From Chamaea fasciata (lineage: Eukaryota; Chordata; Aves; Passeriformes; Sylviidae): DNA of 64,000 nt. Location of the stretch: contig JARCOQ010000016.1 in assembly GCA_029207755.1 (NCBI GenBank), positions 4,841,001 to 4,905,000 of the forward strand, given 5' to 3'. A program made the translations under genes and the position numbers. Each line of letters begins with the position of its first letter. Position 1 is the stretch's first letter. This document shows positions 35,101 through 46,386 of this stretch, piece after piece. A model generated the notes under the pieces. That model saw only the letters and a list, made by a program, of their open reading frames with translations. It was not told where the DNA came from and searched no databases.

Positions 35101-36548
35101 CCCTTAGTGTTGCAGGTCACTTTAACTGACCTCGTGAACGCAACGGGTGCCCAGTGACACATCTGTTCCTGAAATTACAGCATCCCAGGGGCTGCCCAGA
35201 GGCTGGAATTCGGGCAGAGCAGCTGCAAGTGGGCAGGACAGGCTGTGACAGGTGGTGGGGACCGGGGAGGGTGGCAGGAGCCCTGTGCAGGTGAGTGAGG
35301 TGAGGTGCCAGTCACAGCTGCTGGTTACAAAGGGTAGCGGGGCAGCCCTGCCACAGCCCCAGCCCTGCATTTCCATCATCATGGTCCTGTGACAACTGCA
35401 GCACCTCCCAGGTGGCCAGAGTTGTTATAAAGCACACTGGCATTCATAAAGCCATGAGAGCTTGTGCCTTGCTTGCTGAATTCATCGACCCTGGCAGTTC
35501 CATGGGCGGGGAAAGACAGACTGAGGTGGCACTCAGCAGAGCGGGGCAAAGGACTCCCAGTGCTCACCCTAAAGAGGTCTGGCATTAAACAGGCCAAATG
35601 AGGCTTCTCAGCAGGGAATGAGCATGGATTGTCTATCAATCTGTCATGGCAAAAACGAGCTCCAAGCAGGGGCATTATTGCTCCTCTGGACAAGGATGCA
35701 GTGAGCTGCCTGGGAAGTGGGCTGCAAGAAATGTGTTAAATGAAATGACATGGGAGCAGCAGGAGCAGGGAGAGATGGAAATGAGAGCAGAGATGTTATT
35801 GGAGCAGACAACCGAGATAGCCTCGGAGCTACCAGCATATGTGTCAAATAGCTGGTTGGTCAAAGAGTTTTAGTCACTGTTCTCACAGCTCCTCATCAGC
35901 AGACCCTGACGACAGTCAGTGAATTAATTCCTTTCAACATCTCCAGGAGTTACTTTTAGAAATGCAACTTTCCTACCTTTCCCTGTCTCCACTTTACCAG
36001 CAAAGTTTGAAACACTCCACAGAAGTTTTCAATGGGTTAAAATATATGGCCCCTCTATTCTATTTCTAATCATGTGGGGTAAAGTTTCACATTCCTGACA
36101 TATTAAGTGAAAATAATTCTTTCGTATTTTGAACTACTTCCAATGCCATCTGGAGCATTTTAACACTAGATGACTCGCTAGCAACTGGTATAAAATCCAA
36201 AGTGCTTATAAGAAAGATACATGGCTACAAGGTACCCTATTAGTATTCAATGGTTTGTTTTATAACTTCTGAAGATACCAGGCTCTAATCTGCACGCAAC
36301 TCCAATTAATGTTAATGGGAATTATGTGAACATCCAGAGTAGTTATATGGCCCTTAAACTCTTGGTACAACAACTCTCATTGTCTACTAGTCTAAATTTG
36401 CATAAGCAATTAATGTCTCATTAATGTCTCATTAGGAACTCATATGGTGTGAGGGAGGAAAGAGCCTAAGTGCCTCTATGGAAACTGCATTAGGTCACAC
36501 ATGAAAATGACTTTACTGGTTTAATCTTGTTTTGTATTTGTACATGCC

Positions 36549-36562
36549 AAAAAAAAAAAAAA
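36549..36562 (+). repeat. Poly-A tract (14 A)
   Basis: This is a run of 14 A between GCC and GACAAAA. It lies about 340 bp from the CR1 remnant at 36905-37037 but is not its tail, because that remnant reads leftward on the - strand and would end in T-rich + strand sequence of CR1 type. Confidence 0.8.
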
Positions 36563-36904
36563 GACAAAATTGTAGAGAAGCATGGTTTGGATCAGTGTGG
36601 TTGCTGTAGGGTAAGGCAAACCTGCAGTTGTAGGAGATGTTTCCAGCTGGACACAAGACATTTAGGCTGGAACCATTAAAAAGACCACTGAGGTCTGAGA
36701 GCAAAGCAAGCTCAAAACGTGTGCTTTAGTGTCTGGGATTTGGCAATTCCCATACCTATCTTCAAACAATGGAATAGTCCCACTGAAGTCAAAACCTTTA
36801 CTTTGCTGGCCTGCAGCCATCACCCCTTCACCCTTTGGAGAAATCCAATCCATTTTGATTTGAGTTTGTTCTGTTGCATTCGTGTAAAATGAATGTAAAA
36901 TGTA

Positions 36905-37037
36905 AAAACTGAACCCAGGATTTGAGGCACAGCCTCACCAGTGCCCAGTACAGGGGGGTGGTCACTGCTCTTGTCCTGCTGGCCACACTGTTGATAACAC
37001 AAGCCAGGACATTATGAAAAGCCCAAATCCTCTGCAA
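36905..37037 (-). mobile_element. CR1 LINE internal fragment (end of reverse-transcriptase ORF)
   Basis: On the - strand, the frame from 37037 reads through NVLACVINSVASRTRAV and then PLYWALVR, which I recognise as the conserved stretch near the C-terminus of the CR1 ORF2 protein (endonuclease-reverse transcriptase). At DNA level the + strand shows the familiar reverse-complement CR1 string GCCTCACCAGTGCCCAGTAC near 36931 and GTCCTGCTGGCCACACT near 36973. The similarity fades at about 36905 and 37020-37037, so both the 5' part of the element and its normal 3' end are missing. Most CR1 copies keep the 3' end, so a later deletion or decay is likely. It is a dead relic and shows the window is sauropsid, most probably avian. 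Confidence 0.88.
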
Positions 37038-37223
37038 TATTCCACGATATTGAGAAGCTTTGGTGGAGCTGCTGCAGGGAGGGTTTTAAGGACCAGCATC
37101 TGAAGGACTGATCTGTTCAAGAGGAGCTGGATGGGGACTCCACACTAAGCACTCACAGAAAAAGTTGATGTTGCCTGAGAGAAACCATTTCTTTCCCGAG
37201 GAAATCTAATGGGATTAATACTC

Positions 37224-37231
37224 TGACGTCA
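37224..37231. promoter_or_regulatory. Perfect CRE palindrome TGACGTCA
   Basis: This is the full 8-bp cAMP-response-element consensus, the binding site class of CREB/ATF factors. It includes a CpG in otherwise CpG-poor DNA. There is no gene or promoter next to it, so function is unknown and chance is possible. Confidence 0.3.
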
Positions 37232-37960
37232 AAGAACATGCTGACTATTAACTGGAAATATAACAAAATGTTCATGGTGTGTTCAAAGACCCTGAGAGAG
37301 CACATACAGCACTCCACTCCCATTAGCTGTAACTTGTTCCTTCAACATCCTTTTGGGCTGCTGGAAAGAGCAGCACCTTCATTCTGGAGAATCCCAAAGG
37401 GACTCAGGAGTTCTAACCAGGCTGTGCTCTCAGATATGCAGTGCTGGTTCTTACCACGGTATTCCAGCTGAAGTGGGAGGAATTTTACTGATGTGTCTTT
37501 AGTTCAGTGGGCTTAGGCAGCTCTGTCAGCCACAGAGCCTTGGGCCAAAGCTTACAGCTGGCACATAAAGGGAGCTGCAACAAGTGTTCTAATTTTCAGT
37601 GGAAAGGGAGATGGAAGAATTTAAACAAGAGCAGTGCAGTCCAAAATGGAGAGACACGAGCAGTTCATCAGGAGAGCAAGCACAGTGCTGAAAGGTACCT
37701 GGGGTAATTTATGGAGAGAGTATTTTTTCTGGATGAGCTGTTTGTTATGCAAGTACATGGAGTTAATCCAATGCTGATTTGTCAGGGTATGGACCATAGC
37801 ACCTGAAGAATACTCCTGGCAAATATTTCAGATCCAGCTACTCTGAACTGTACCTCTGATACCACTCAAAGCTGCTAGAACTGATGTTATCTGGACTGAG
37901 GGAACACGTGAAATCAAAAAGACTTTAACTTGGGAAATGGTGAATTTCTGGGAAACTGAA

Positions 37961-38040
37961 CTGGTTTGAAATAGCTGGATCTGGTTCTATCTGCTTTGAA
38001 CCAGTTTGAGACAGTTGGATCTGGTTTGAACCGGTTGGAT
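37961..38040 (+). repeat. Four-copy 20-bp tandem repeat
   Basis: The unit is about CTGGTTTGAACCAGTTGGAT. Copies lie at 37961-37980, 37981-38000 (strongly diverged), 38001-38020 and 38021-38040, all exactly 20 bp with no indel. The last copy contains AACCGGTT, and the sequence that follows (TTCAACC) makes a near-palindrome with GGTTGGA, so this end can form a small hairpin. Confidence 0.85.
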
Positions 38041-38418
38041 TCAACCAGAAGGAACATAGTGGAAAAATTAATATTTCTAAACTGTGTTTTCAAAACCGTT
38101 TGAATCTTCAAGTCAGACCCATTCTACACTTGCTGAAAACAGGGGTAGCTCTTCACATGGCTGGAAGCCAAAGCTGGTGTAACCTTTTTCTCTTCAGAAA
38201 ATCACCAACTCAGAGTCCACTAGAAGTGAATTAAAATACTGAAAATAGAGTAAGGTCGCTCTTTAATTTGGTTGAGAACTCAGTTGTTCTCTCTGAGAAA
38301 GGTACCTCTGTTTTCAACAATAGCTTGATCAACTAGAATTTCACAACCAGAATCTAGAGAAAGTTGAAAACCAGTGTGAGCTGGGCAACCACTAAAACTG
38401 ATGCAGTTGTACTGACAC

Positions 38419-38450
38419 AAGGGACTGACCTCACTGCAAGGGACTGACCT
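38419..38450 (+). repeat. 13-bp direct repeat
   Basis: AAGGGACTGACCT occurs twice, 19 bp apart start to start. A diverged third copy (AAGGAACTGACCT) appears about 120 bp further right, near 38557. Together with the 20-bp tandem repeat at 38.0 kb this marks a locally repeat-prone kilobase. Confidence 0.8.
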
Positions 38451-41400
38451 TTGGCAGGCAAAACTGGCCAAGCTCATCCGCACCAAGAGCCATCAGCGTG
38501 CAGAGAGTTTTTAAAAGTTTGGCTCAGCACGTGTAGGGTGATGCCCTGAATATAAGGAACTGACCTGGCAATAGCTGGGCTCAAGGCAAGACAAGAAAGG
38601 CAATTTTATTACTAATTTTTTAAAGGCTATGTGCGAGTAGTTGAGAACTGTGATTATTTGCAAGGTTCTCTCCACCTCCTAAAGGTTACAGACGTTCTGT
38701 GGTTTTGCAGAGTGCATCTGTATTTCTCACTGAATCTCAGTAAAACTTACACTATCCCAGCTGTTCTGACTGAAATGGAATTTACTTCATGCGCATCAGG
38801 AAAAGCTCTCCCAAGCACATCCTCCTTTACACTTGCACATTTTTGCAAAAGAACCAATGTGGTTGAGATAACCAAAACCTGTTTTGAACAAATATTTTTT
38901 GGTCAAATGACCAAAATAACCAATGATTTACGGTCAGAAACACTCTGCAGTGTGTGTGAGACCTCCACAAACGTGTGAAGCACTGCTTTTCTAGTGAATC
39001 AGGGCAGATTTAATATATTTTCACTCCATGTTTGGGATCAGAGTATCAGCATACTTAACCTTAACTGTCTTCAAATACACTGCCAGGGAAAGGAAAACAG
39101 CAGCACCACAGAAATTAAGGAATCAGAGTCACCTCCTATAATTCAAAGCCCTGGCTTCAGTGGGGCTCAGCTTCTCTGGCTGTGAGTAATGTGAGTGTTC
39201 CCACCAGCCTGCTGCCTGCCAAGCTCATGGTTTGCATACTTCAGTAGAAATAACAGACGAAACATTAACAGTGTTTATCTCCACATTTCTGTTCTGCCCT
39301 TTTGTAAGAATTGAGGCACTAATCAATATTTCCAGAAGTGAACATGGTGTTAAAAAAATACTTTTGATTAAACAGTTGTACTGCTAGTCATTTTTTTAAA
39401 CAGAGATTTAAATGTTACAGACAATCTGTTACGTTTTAGGAGTGAATGTGCTTTATTAGGCTACAGAAGTCACTTTGGACTTCAAAAGTAGAATTTTCCA
39501 TCACCTTTTAATTAAAAGTCTTTCTGCAAGAATATAATTTATCTCCAGTTGGGGCAACAGCCTATGTGAATAGAGCCTGCCTCCATTTCAATAGATCAGC
39601 CCAAAGCACCAGATGTTTTCTGTGAGGAATAAAAGCCTTTTGGGTTGGGGATTTTTTTCTGTTCTTAGCTGCAGTCCCCAGGCCAACACACACAGCCATG
39701 TTGGCATTGAACAAAACAGTCAGTTGGATGGTTAATAGTGATGATTTATTTGGGCTTTGGTTTACTCAAGTGAATGATCAGAAAAACATTTGCAAAATGG
39801 GGGTGAGTAATCATGTTCTCCAGCGTAGTTTTAATACGAAGACTAAAGGAAGAGAGTAAGCACAATACTGAGACACTGATGAACAGGACTGGGTGAAAAC
39901 ATTAAAGAGGAGAAAAATTGGTTAGTCCACATGCTCTGCAGGCAGAGCACCAAACCCCTCCTTGCAAACCCCTTGACCCTGTGTTCAGCCTGGCCTGTGA
40001 ATCCCACGCTCAGTCACCACAAGTGCACAGAGACATTGTGACCACAGGCTGCAGGGCCAGACCAGCTCTGTGCTGGACAAACCCAGGCAGGTTTCTCCCC
40101 GTCTTTGCTTGCCCTGAGAGCCAGCTGGGCTGTGACACCCATCCCTGAGGCTCACACCTGGGAGCTGGCTGCCAGCCCTCCCTGGGGCAGCACTGGAGGC
40201 TGCCTGGGGGATTGGCCCCACAGAGCTTTCCTTCCAGGAGCTGGAAAACTGGCAGCACTTCTGCTGCGGGGGCTCAGCCCTTCCACTGCCAGCACGAGCT
40301 GAAAGCAGCAATATTTTAACTCGACAGGAGGGACTCCACAAAAGTGCCTGGCAGGGGACACACACGCACTTGTGCAGCTGAAGGGTTGTCACCCAGCAGT
40401 CGGGTGTCAGAGGACAGAGGGGGTACAAGTCAGAGCCCTCAGTCTGCTCCTTGTATCCTTAACTGTTCTCAGACTGAAATCTCAGTCCCACAACTGTCTC
40501 ACTTGCTCCCAGTTGGACACTCAACCATAAAGCAAACATGTGCGCTGCTCACGCTGACACACTTGGCTCTCAGGGTTCAACAGTTTACCTTAAAATAGGA
40601 AAACCTACTATTGCCAAAAATTGAGGCTGTCTGCATAAGCAAACTTACTGGCAGGAGTTTTCTCCCACATTCTTTCTCTCCTTTCTGCTTAAATAATTAT
40701 CTTATTGGCAGCAGACTGTGTAAAAAAAGATTCAGCATTCAGATCCTTGAGTATAAAACACCGTAAGTAAGCAAGAAAAGCAAAGGAGCATGGTGCTGGT
40801 CCCAAGGTGTGCTGAGGCTCACTAGAAATGGTACAAACTTCTAACATCCTGTTTGTTTTTCTGGTATCATGGCAAAGTGTGGGTGCAATACAATTTTCAG
40901 CGTTTCACTTCTGGATGCCTCGTTAGCAACAATTGCAGCTCTCGGGAGGACTGAACAGTGGAGTCTCTTGTATTAACTCCATATAGAGTGAATCTTTGGG
41001 GAATTTCAGACTTCACAGTACAAGCTATCAATACAAAAAATCATAACTCCCTCTGGTAGAACAAATATTACAGCAGTTACTGTAGAGGCAGGGCTGTTAA
41101 CTCTTTAAAACTCCTTTATCTGATGTTCTCATTTCAAACCACGTTTATCTCCCAGTATCTGAGATTGAGCAAGTCTTGTCTGTCAGACTGTAATTACTTT
41201 CCTTCCACCCCTCTCCCCAGTACATATAAATAAAGGCTTTTACATTTTACCTCCCAAGCTACTATGAAATGCCTTTGTTTTTGAACACAGTAGAACAAAA
41301 ACAATGTTGTATTATTCAGCAGCCGTGGGAAATAGTTCTTTATTTGGATGCAATTAAACTTAAATCGTTAGTTCTGCTTTTTATCAAAAGCCTCTATGAA

Positions 41401-43788
41401 AAATGTATAAACACAGTAATCTTTGCCTGCTCATTTATTCACTTTGAATAAACTATGCAGAATGAAATTGAGCTTTATTTCATTCTTGCTCTTAATAAGG
41501 TGGATAACTAGCTAGTAAGTTCTCAGGACATGTTACATGCTGTATTGATCTTGTTTCTTTAATCTACTCCCAGAAAAAAAAAAAATAGGGGCAGCATTCT
41601 TGATGTTGCAACTGCCAGTATTTCCCCCTCAGTGACAGTGTAGCTCTGTGCACCAGCTGAAACTGGTGGATTTGGGCCCATTTATTTCTCATTAAGTCAA
41701 TGGGCATTTTCTCATTGATGGTGACATCTGAGAGCCTGCGGCTGATTCTCACGGCATAAATCCACAGAGCTTTGGAAGTTACAGTTTAATCTACAGCGTT
41801 TCTTAAGCTTCCTGCCCAAGTTTTTGGAAGCAAGGAGGAGTTCTAGCCAGAGTTTTCTGAGAAGTGTTACTGCAAGGAAGTTCTAGGCAAAACAGAGAGA
41901 ACTTGCCATAAGAGACAGGCAGTTTGCTACCACAATCAGCATGTATGGGTGCACAGTGCTCAGGCTGCTCCGAGGCAGAAGCAAGGCTTGCACAGTTCAG
42001 CCCCATGACTCCAAATATTTGGGGCTATCCCAGGCACAGAAGAAAACTCTGAACCCCCCCATCCAGTTAAAGATCACTTCTACCAACATTTTGCTTTCCT
42101 AACCTCTAAAATTGGATCACTTTCCCCCAAAGGAAAACCAGGTTTGTTTCCATCATAGTTGTGAATGAAAACTTGTTCACAACAAGGGGAGTTCCTGCTG
42201 AATGGAAACGTTGAAGATTTCACAGGTTTACCTACTGGAACCATCAGATGGCTGAAGCCCAAAGTTCTGAAGAAGATCAGGTTGCCTGGGCAACAGTTTT
42301 TCCAGAGTCAGCAGATCAGACTTGCAACTTATTTTTAGCTTTTCTAAAGTAGAGAAGTGGCATTGCAGAGGAATGCTGGCAACAAACAAACAAATGCACT
42401 GATCCTAGAAGTAGTAAAAAGATTATTTTGATTACACTGGTATGAAAGAAAATGCAACCTAGACTTCTGCAAACCAGCCAAAATCCCAAGCTTTTCAATT
42501 GAGAAGTCAGGTTATGCATGGCAAACACCCTGATTTTGTACCTGATTTTCATGAGCACAAAGTCTGCTACTTACACATACAAATGTCTAGTTATACACCT
42601 AAGAGATAAACACCTTTCCTTGCACAGATCCCAAAATCTGTTGCTACATCCTACAAAGCAGCTCTAATCTTTTATTTAGCAACTCCTGAAATATATATTC
42701 ACATTACATGCATTTCAACGTTTGTGTAGTGTAAACATATTTCAGAATTTGCCACACTTCTCAGCTGTCATGAATTTTATTTTTGAGCTTGCTTATGTAA
42801 AGTGACATTATAAAAGAAATGAAACAAAGGAGATAGAAACATGTCCAATTAGTTACGGTGTTCTGAGGTAGCTTTTATTACCATTTATGCCTGTGAGCAG
42901 CAACATGTGCTCAGGAATTCAGGAGTCACACGGGCTCTAGCTCTGTGCATTGCTCACCAACATGACACAGTCTCTAAGGAAACAGTTCAGATATTTCAGG
43001 GGCAAGCAATTGCCAGAAAGCATTTGCTGAAGAACCTGAATCTCTTGTTGAAGAGGTGTTATTTCTACCTCCATGATAGTGAAACTTCCCAAAGATCAGT
43101 GAACCAGGTCTACAGACACTCTAGAAGCAGCACTCGTCCCACTTTCGTGGATTATGCCACATTTAGAAGTACACTTGAATCTCAGTTTTTGAGAAGATAT
43201 TCTCTCTGACAGCCACTTCCCAATCAGCAGCAACTGTTACCTCTCCAACCTGCAGAAGTTTAATTTCCCAGCTCAGTGCAAACTTCTCCTCAGGGTTACA
43301 TGTGGAGAGGACACTCAGGTACATATTTTATTCCTTGTTAAGCCACTAAGTAGAGTTCTAAAGAGATTTCTTGTAAATGCAAGTCCAAGTGTTCTCTCAG
43401 GCATGCACGAGTGTTTCACACAATTAAACAGTCTTGTTCTTCCCAGGCAGCTGCCAAAGGCCTTTGTCTTTCTGGACCTGTTCTGACTTGTGCTCAGACT
43501 CTGCAGAGGAAGGGTGCAGGAGGCCAAAAGAAGTAGAGTTTCAGCTGAAATTCCCTGTTTGGAGAATTTTCTGTCTTCGGAGCAGCTAATACAGGATGCT
43601 CTGGGTTTGGGTGGGTGCCGGTCATTAGTTGTGTCCCTCTGTGTTTCAGCTGTGTTGAAAATGAGGGTAACACACCAAGCCCCTCTCCTGTACAATAAAG
43701 GCATCCAGGATAAACAAATAAATAAATGGGAGGAGGGGGGAAAAAAGACCCCTTCAAGTACCAAGTGGCTGCCCTTGGCCAAAACACA

Positions 43789-43796
43789 TGACGTCA
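43789..43796. promoter_or_regulatory. Perfect CRE palindrome TGACGTCA
   Basis: This is a second full CRE consensus, again outside any recognised promoter. It sits 50 bp right of a G-rich stretch (43731-43740, GAGGAGGGGG). Function is not established. Confidence 0.3.
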
Positions 43797-44649
43797 CTTC
43801 TAGCATCTGTGCAAATTGCCCCACTGTGGGGAACTTTCCACAGCTCCCTTGCATAATTGGAGTACAACATTAATTAATAACATGCACTAATCTGCAGTTA
43901 AAGTCCCTTTGTACCCAGATGTTGATATGACCCCCAGCTAGTCACTCCTGTCGAGGTCGATCCATCATCTGCACACTTGGGCAGCTTGCCTCTGCTCACA
44001 AACTCAGAATCTCAGGAGCACACAGCATCTACTAACTCAAAATCACGAATCCCAGGGTATTTTTTGCATCCAGCTCCTATCTGTTATTTCTCCATAACTG
44101 GGACACACAGTGACTTATACCCCCTTACCTGTCACCCTTAATTTGGATCTGGATCTATGAGATTCAGCTGTGTATTTCAGATGCTACCGGCATTTCAAAA
44201 CCTGGTGCAATATGAAGGTTTCCTTAGCAACAGTCACCATAGGAAGTCCTTTAAAGATGCCTTTCCTGACTCTTGTGATTCTGCTTTTCAGAGATTTATA
44301 CAGGTAAATCAAATATAAAGTTTTGACGTGAACTTACAAAATAGAGGCAGAAAAATAAGAGTATTGAGTTTGAATGCAAATAACTTATTTCTGAATACGC
44401 TTTGGAAACATATCTCCCACTTAAGCTCATGGTATTATATTTGCACAAAAGCAAGCAGAAGGGATAACTTTTTTAGAAAAAGTAGTCAAAAAAAATATTC
44501 CTCTCTTCCAAAGCTTGCTCGTGTGATCACCTTTGATAGGAATGAGCCCCACTATATATTTATTATCTGTCGTGTTAGGATAATTACACAGCTGGTTTAT
44601 GAACCATTGAACTAGTGTGTTAGCTGATGATGCTGTAGGTTCAGTTGCA

Positions 44650-45080
44650 GTTCGTACCCAGTCCATCTTTCATAATAATCTAATAATGAGACATCAATTA
44701 ATTACCACAGGTTTGAAAGGAGAGTGCGGAAAATGCCATCGCTTCAGTAATGTCTCGAGTAATATTTTATTTTCCCTTTAATTATATCCCAAAAGCAAAT
44801 CCAGCCAATACAGCAGCAGTGAAGTTGCCACATGTAAACGGCAGCCTAGCAGACCATTAATCAGTAGCTCTCTGCAAGGAGATGCCTCTTCTTGTGATGA
44901 GCAAAACATGAGTCTGATTTTACAGGAGGCATAAGCAATAAAATACCTACTGCTAATGTCTAATGTGATGATCCCCTTTTACTTGTGCACCTGACACTGT
45001 GAAATATTACTGAAATAAGCTGTTTTCGAGGAGGATGCTTTCAGCATCAGTAAATCAGCATTTCACTGGCAAGGATAAAA
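44650..45080. other. Candidate conserved non-coding element (strongest by texture)
   Basis: This is a 430-bp block with no repeat or homopolymer. It has a dense set of homeodomain-type cores: AATAATCTAATAATG near 44673, ATCAATTAATTACC at 44693-44706, CCATTAATCAG near 44854, and CTGCTAATGTCTAATG near 44951. CACATGTAAA and GCACCTGACA E-box-type strings are also present. There is no long open frame. I read it as the most enhancer-like part of the window together with 53900-54400. The claim is inference from motif density. Confidence 0.27.
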
Positions 45081-46306
45081 ACCATCCTTATTTATGCAAG
45101 ACCCCTTGCAGAAATGTGCTATTTCTGGAAGAGGCAGACATCATAAAATGTTTTCTCAGAAAACAGAGCTGTTGTCCATGATAAAGAATTATTCATATCT
45201 CAAAGCAAGGCAGAAGCATGGAAGGTGAAGAATTTGAAGGGAAGTCTTCAAAGCTTTGTTAAGTCAGGGACCTTGTTATAACTCTGCTCTCTTTCCTTGG
45301 GAGGCTGGCAAGCTGTTCCTGCTGCTGTGAGGAGAGGTTTATATTGCCCAGCAGCCCATGGATCATGCTCTCTCCCAGCCCTTTTCTTAGCACATTTGCA
45401 TGTGAACTATTTAATAAATAAAAATATTTCTAGTTGATGAGGCTGTACCAATGGCAAAGCCAAGGCTGCAGACCAGAGAAGGCATAAACTGAAAACCTGG
45501 GCACTCAATGGGATGGACTGGAAAAATGGGACAGCACCTTTCAGGAGAGCATTTTCTGTTGAGCCAGGTTACTGTTTGTTGCAATAAGTATTTTATTAAT
45601 ATATTTCAGGTGATCATACCGGGATACTGGTGAATGGGGATGGAGATGGAGGGGAATTCCACAAAATATAACTGCAGTTACAGAAAACTGTGCAAGTCAC
45701 AGATGCCAGGGGGTTTCTTGAGTCTGCCAACAGACACAGGGCAGCTTCAAAAAGGGGACATTTGAATTCAGTTTAGGACAATTGCATGAACAGACAGTGC
45801 CAAGTTGTCCCTCAGGGAAAAGCTCACAGGGCTCACAACTGCAATGTTAACGTGGGATGTCATCCTAGAGATACACAGGATGTTTAATCCAGGATTAAGG
45901 GATTACAGTTCCTTCTCCCAGGTTTCCAACATGTGGTACAGACAGGTTTCTAAAGCTCAGATGGCAAACAAGGACCATTGAAGTCATGCCTCCTTTAATT
46001 CTACGCCATAAGCAGAATATAACTTGTCCCAGTATCATGAGGCATTTTCTGGGGTTAAATTTTAGAAGAGGGAATTAGTTTGCCTCAAACAACATCACAG
46101 TCAAAGAGATCACACAGTTATGCACAGCAATATGTATCTAACTCAGTCTGGATTTTTTTTTCTGGTTTTGGAATAAAGGCATAGATTGACTGATCCAAGC
46201 CTTTAAGCACTTCTAATGGAATATACACTGTGTGCATGCAGGGCTCTGAACGTAGATGCGTAGATGGGTTGGGACAGGGGGAACCAAGGGTATTGCAAAT
46301 TCCATT

Positions 46307-46386
46307 TTTTTTAAAAAAAATCCATGAAAAACATGCACACACCAAAAAAAAAAGAAAAAAAAAGAAAAAAAAAAAAAGGAAAAGGT
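46307..46386 (+). repeat. A-rich / purine-rich tract
   Basis: Beginning with TTTTTTTTAAAAAAAA, the stretch passes through ACACACC into a series of A runs (8-13 long) separated by single G residues, ending GGAAAAGG. It could be the remnant of a poly-A tail or a slippage-grown tract. No retroposon body is recognised to its left. Confidence 0.85.

Larger units (their letters stand above)
23731..36900. other. Gene-free unique DNA, centre
   Basis: I see no supportable gene. Content is a TTTAAAACATT-type repeat at 23851-23947, an inverted GGAGGA/TCCTCC hairpin at 25463-25481, a 14-bp direct repeat at 25620-25654, A tracts at 29897-29912 and 36549-36562, and regulatory-looking stretches at 27720-27960, 32000-32280 and 34900-35100. 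Open frames of 201 codons (26659-27264, + strand) and 205 codons (33384-34001, - strand) match nothing I know. GC-richer patches around 28.2-28.7 kb and 35.1-35.6 kb carry no exon I can support. Confidence 0.65.
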
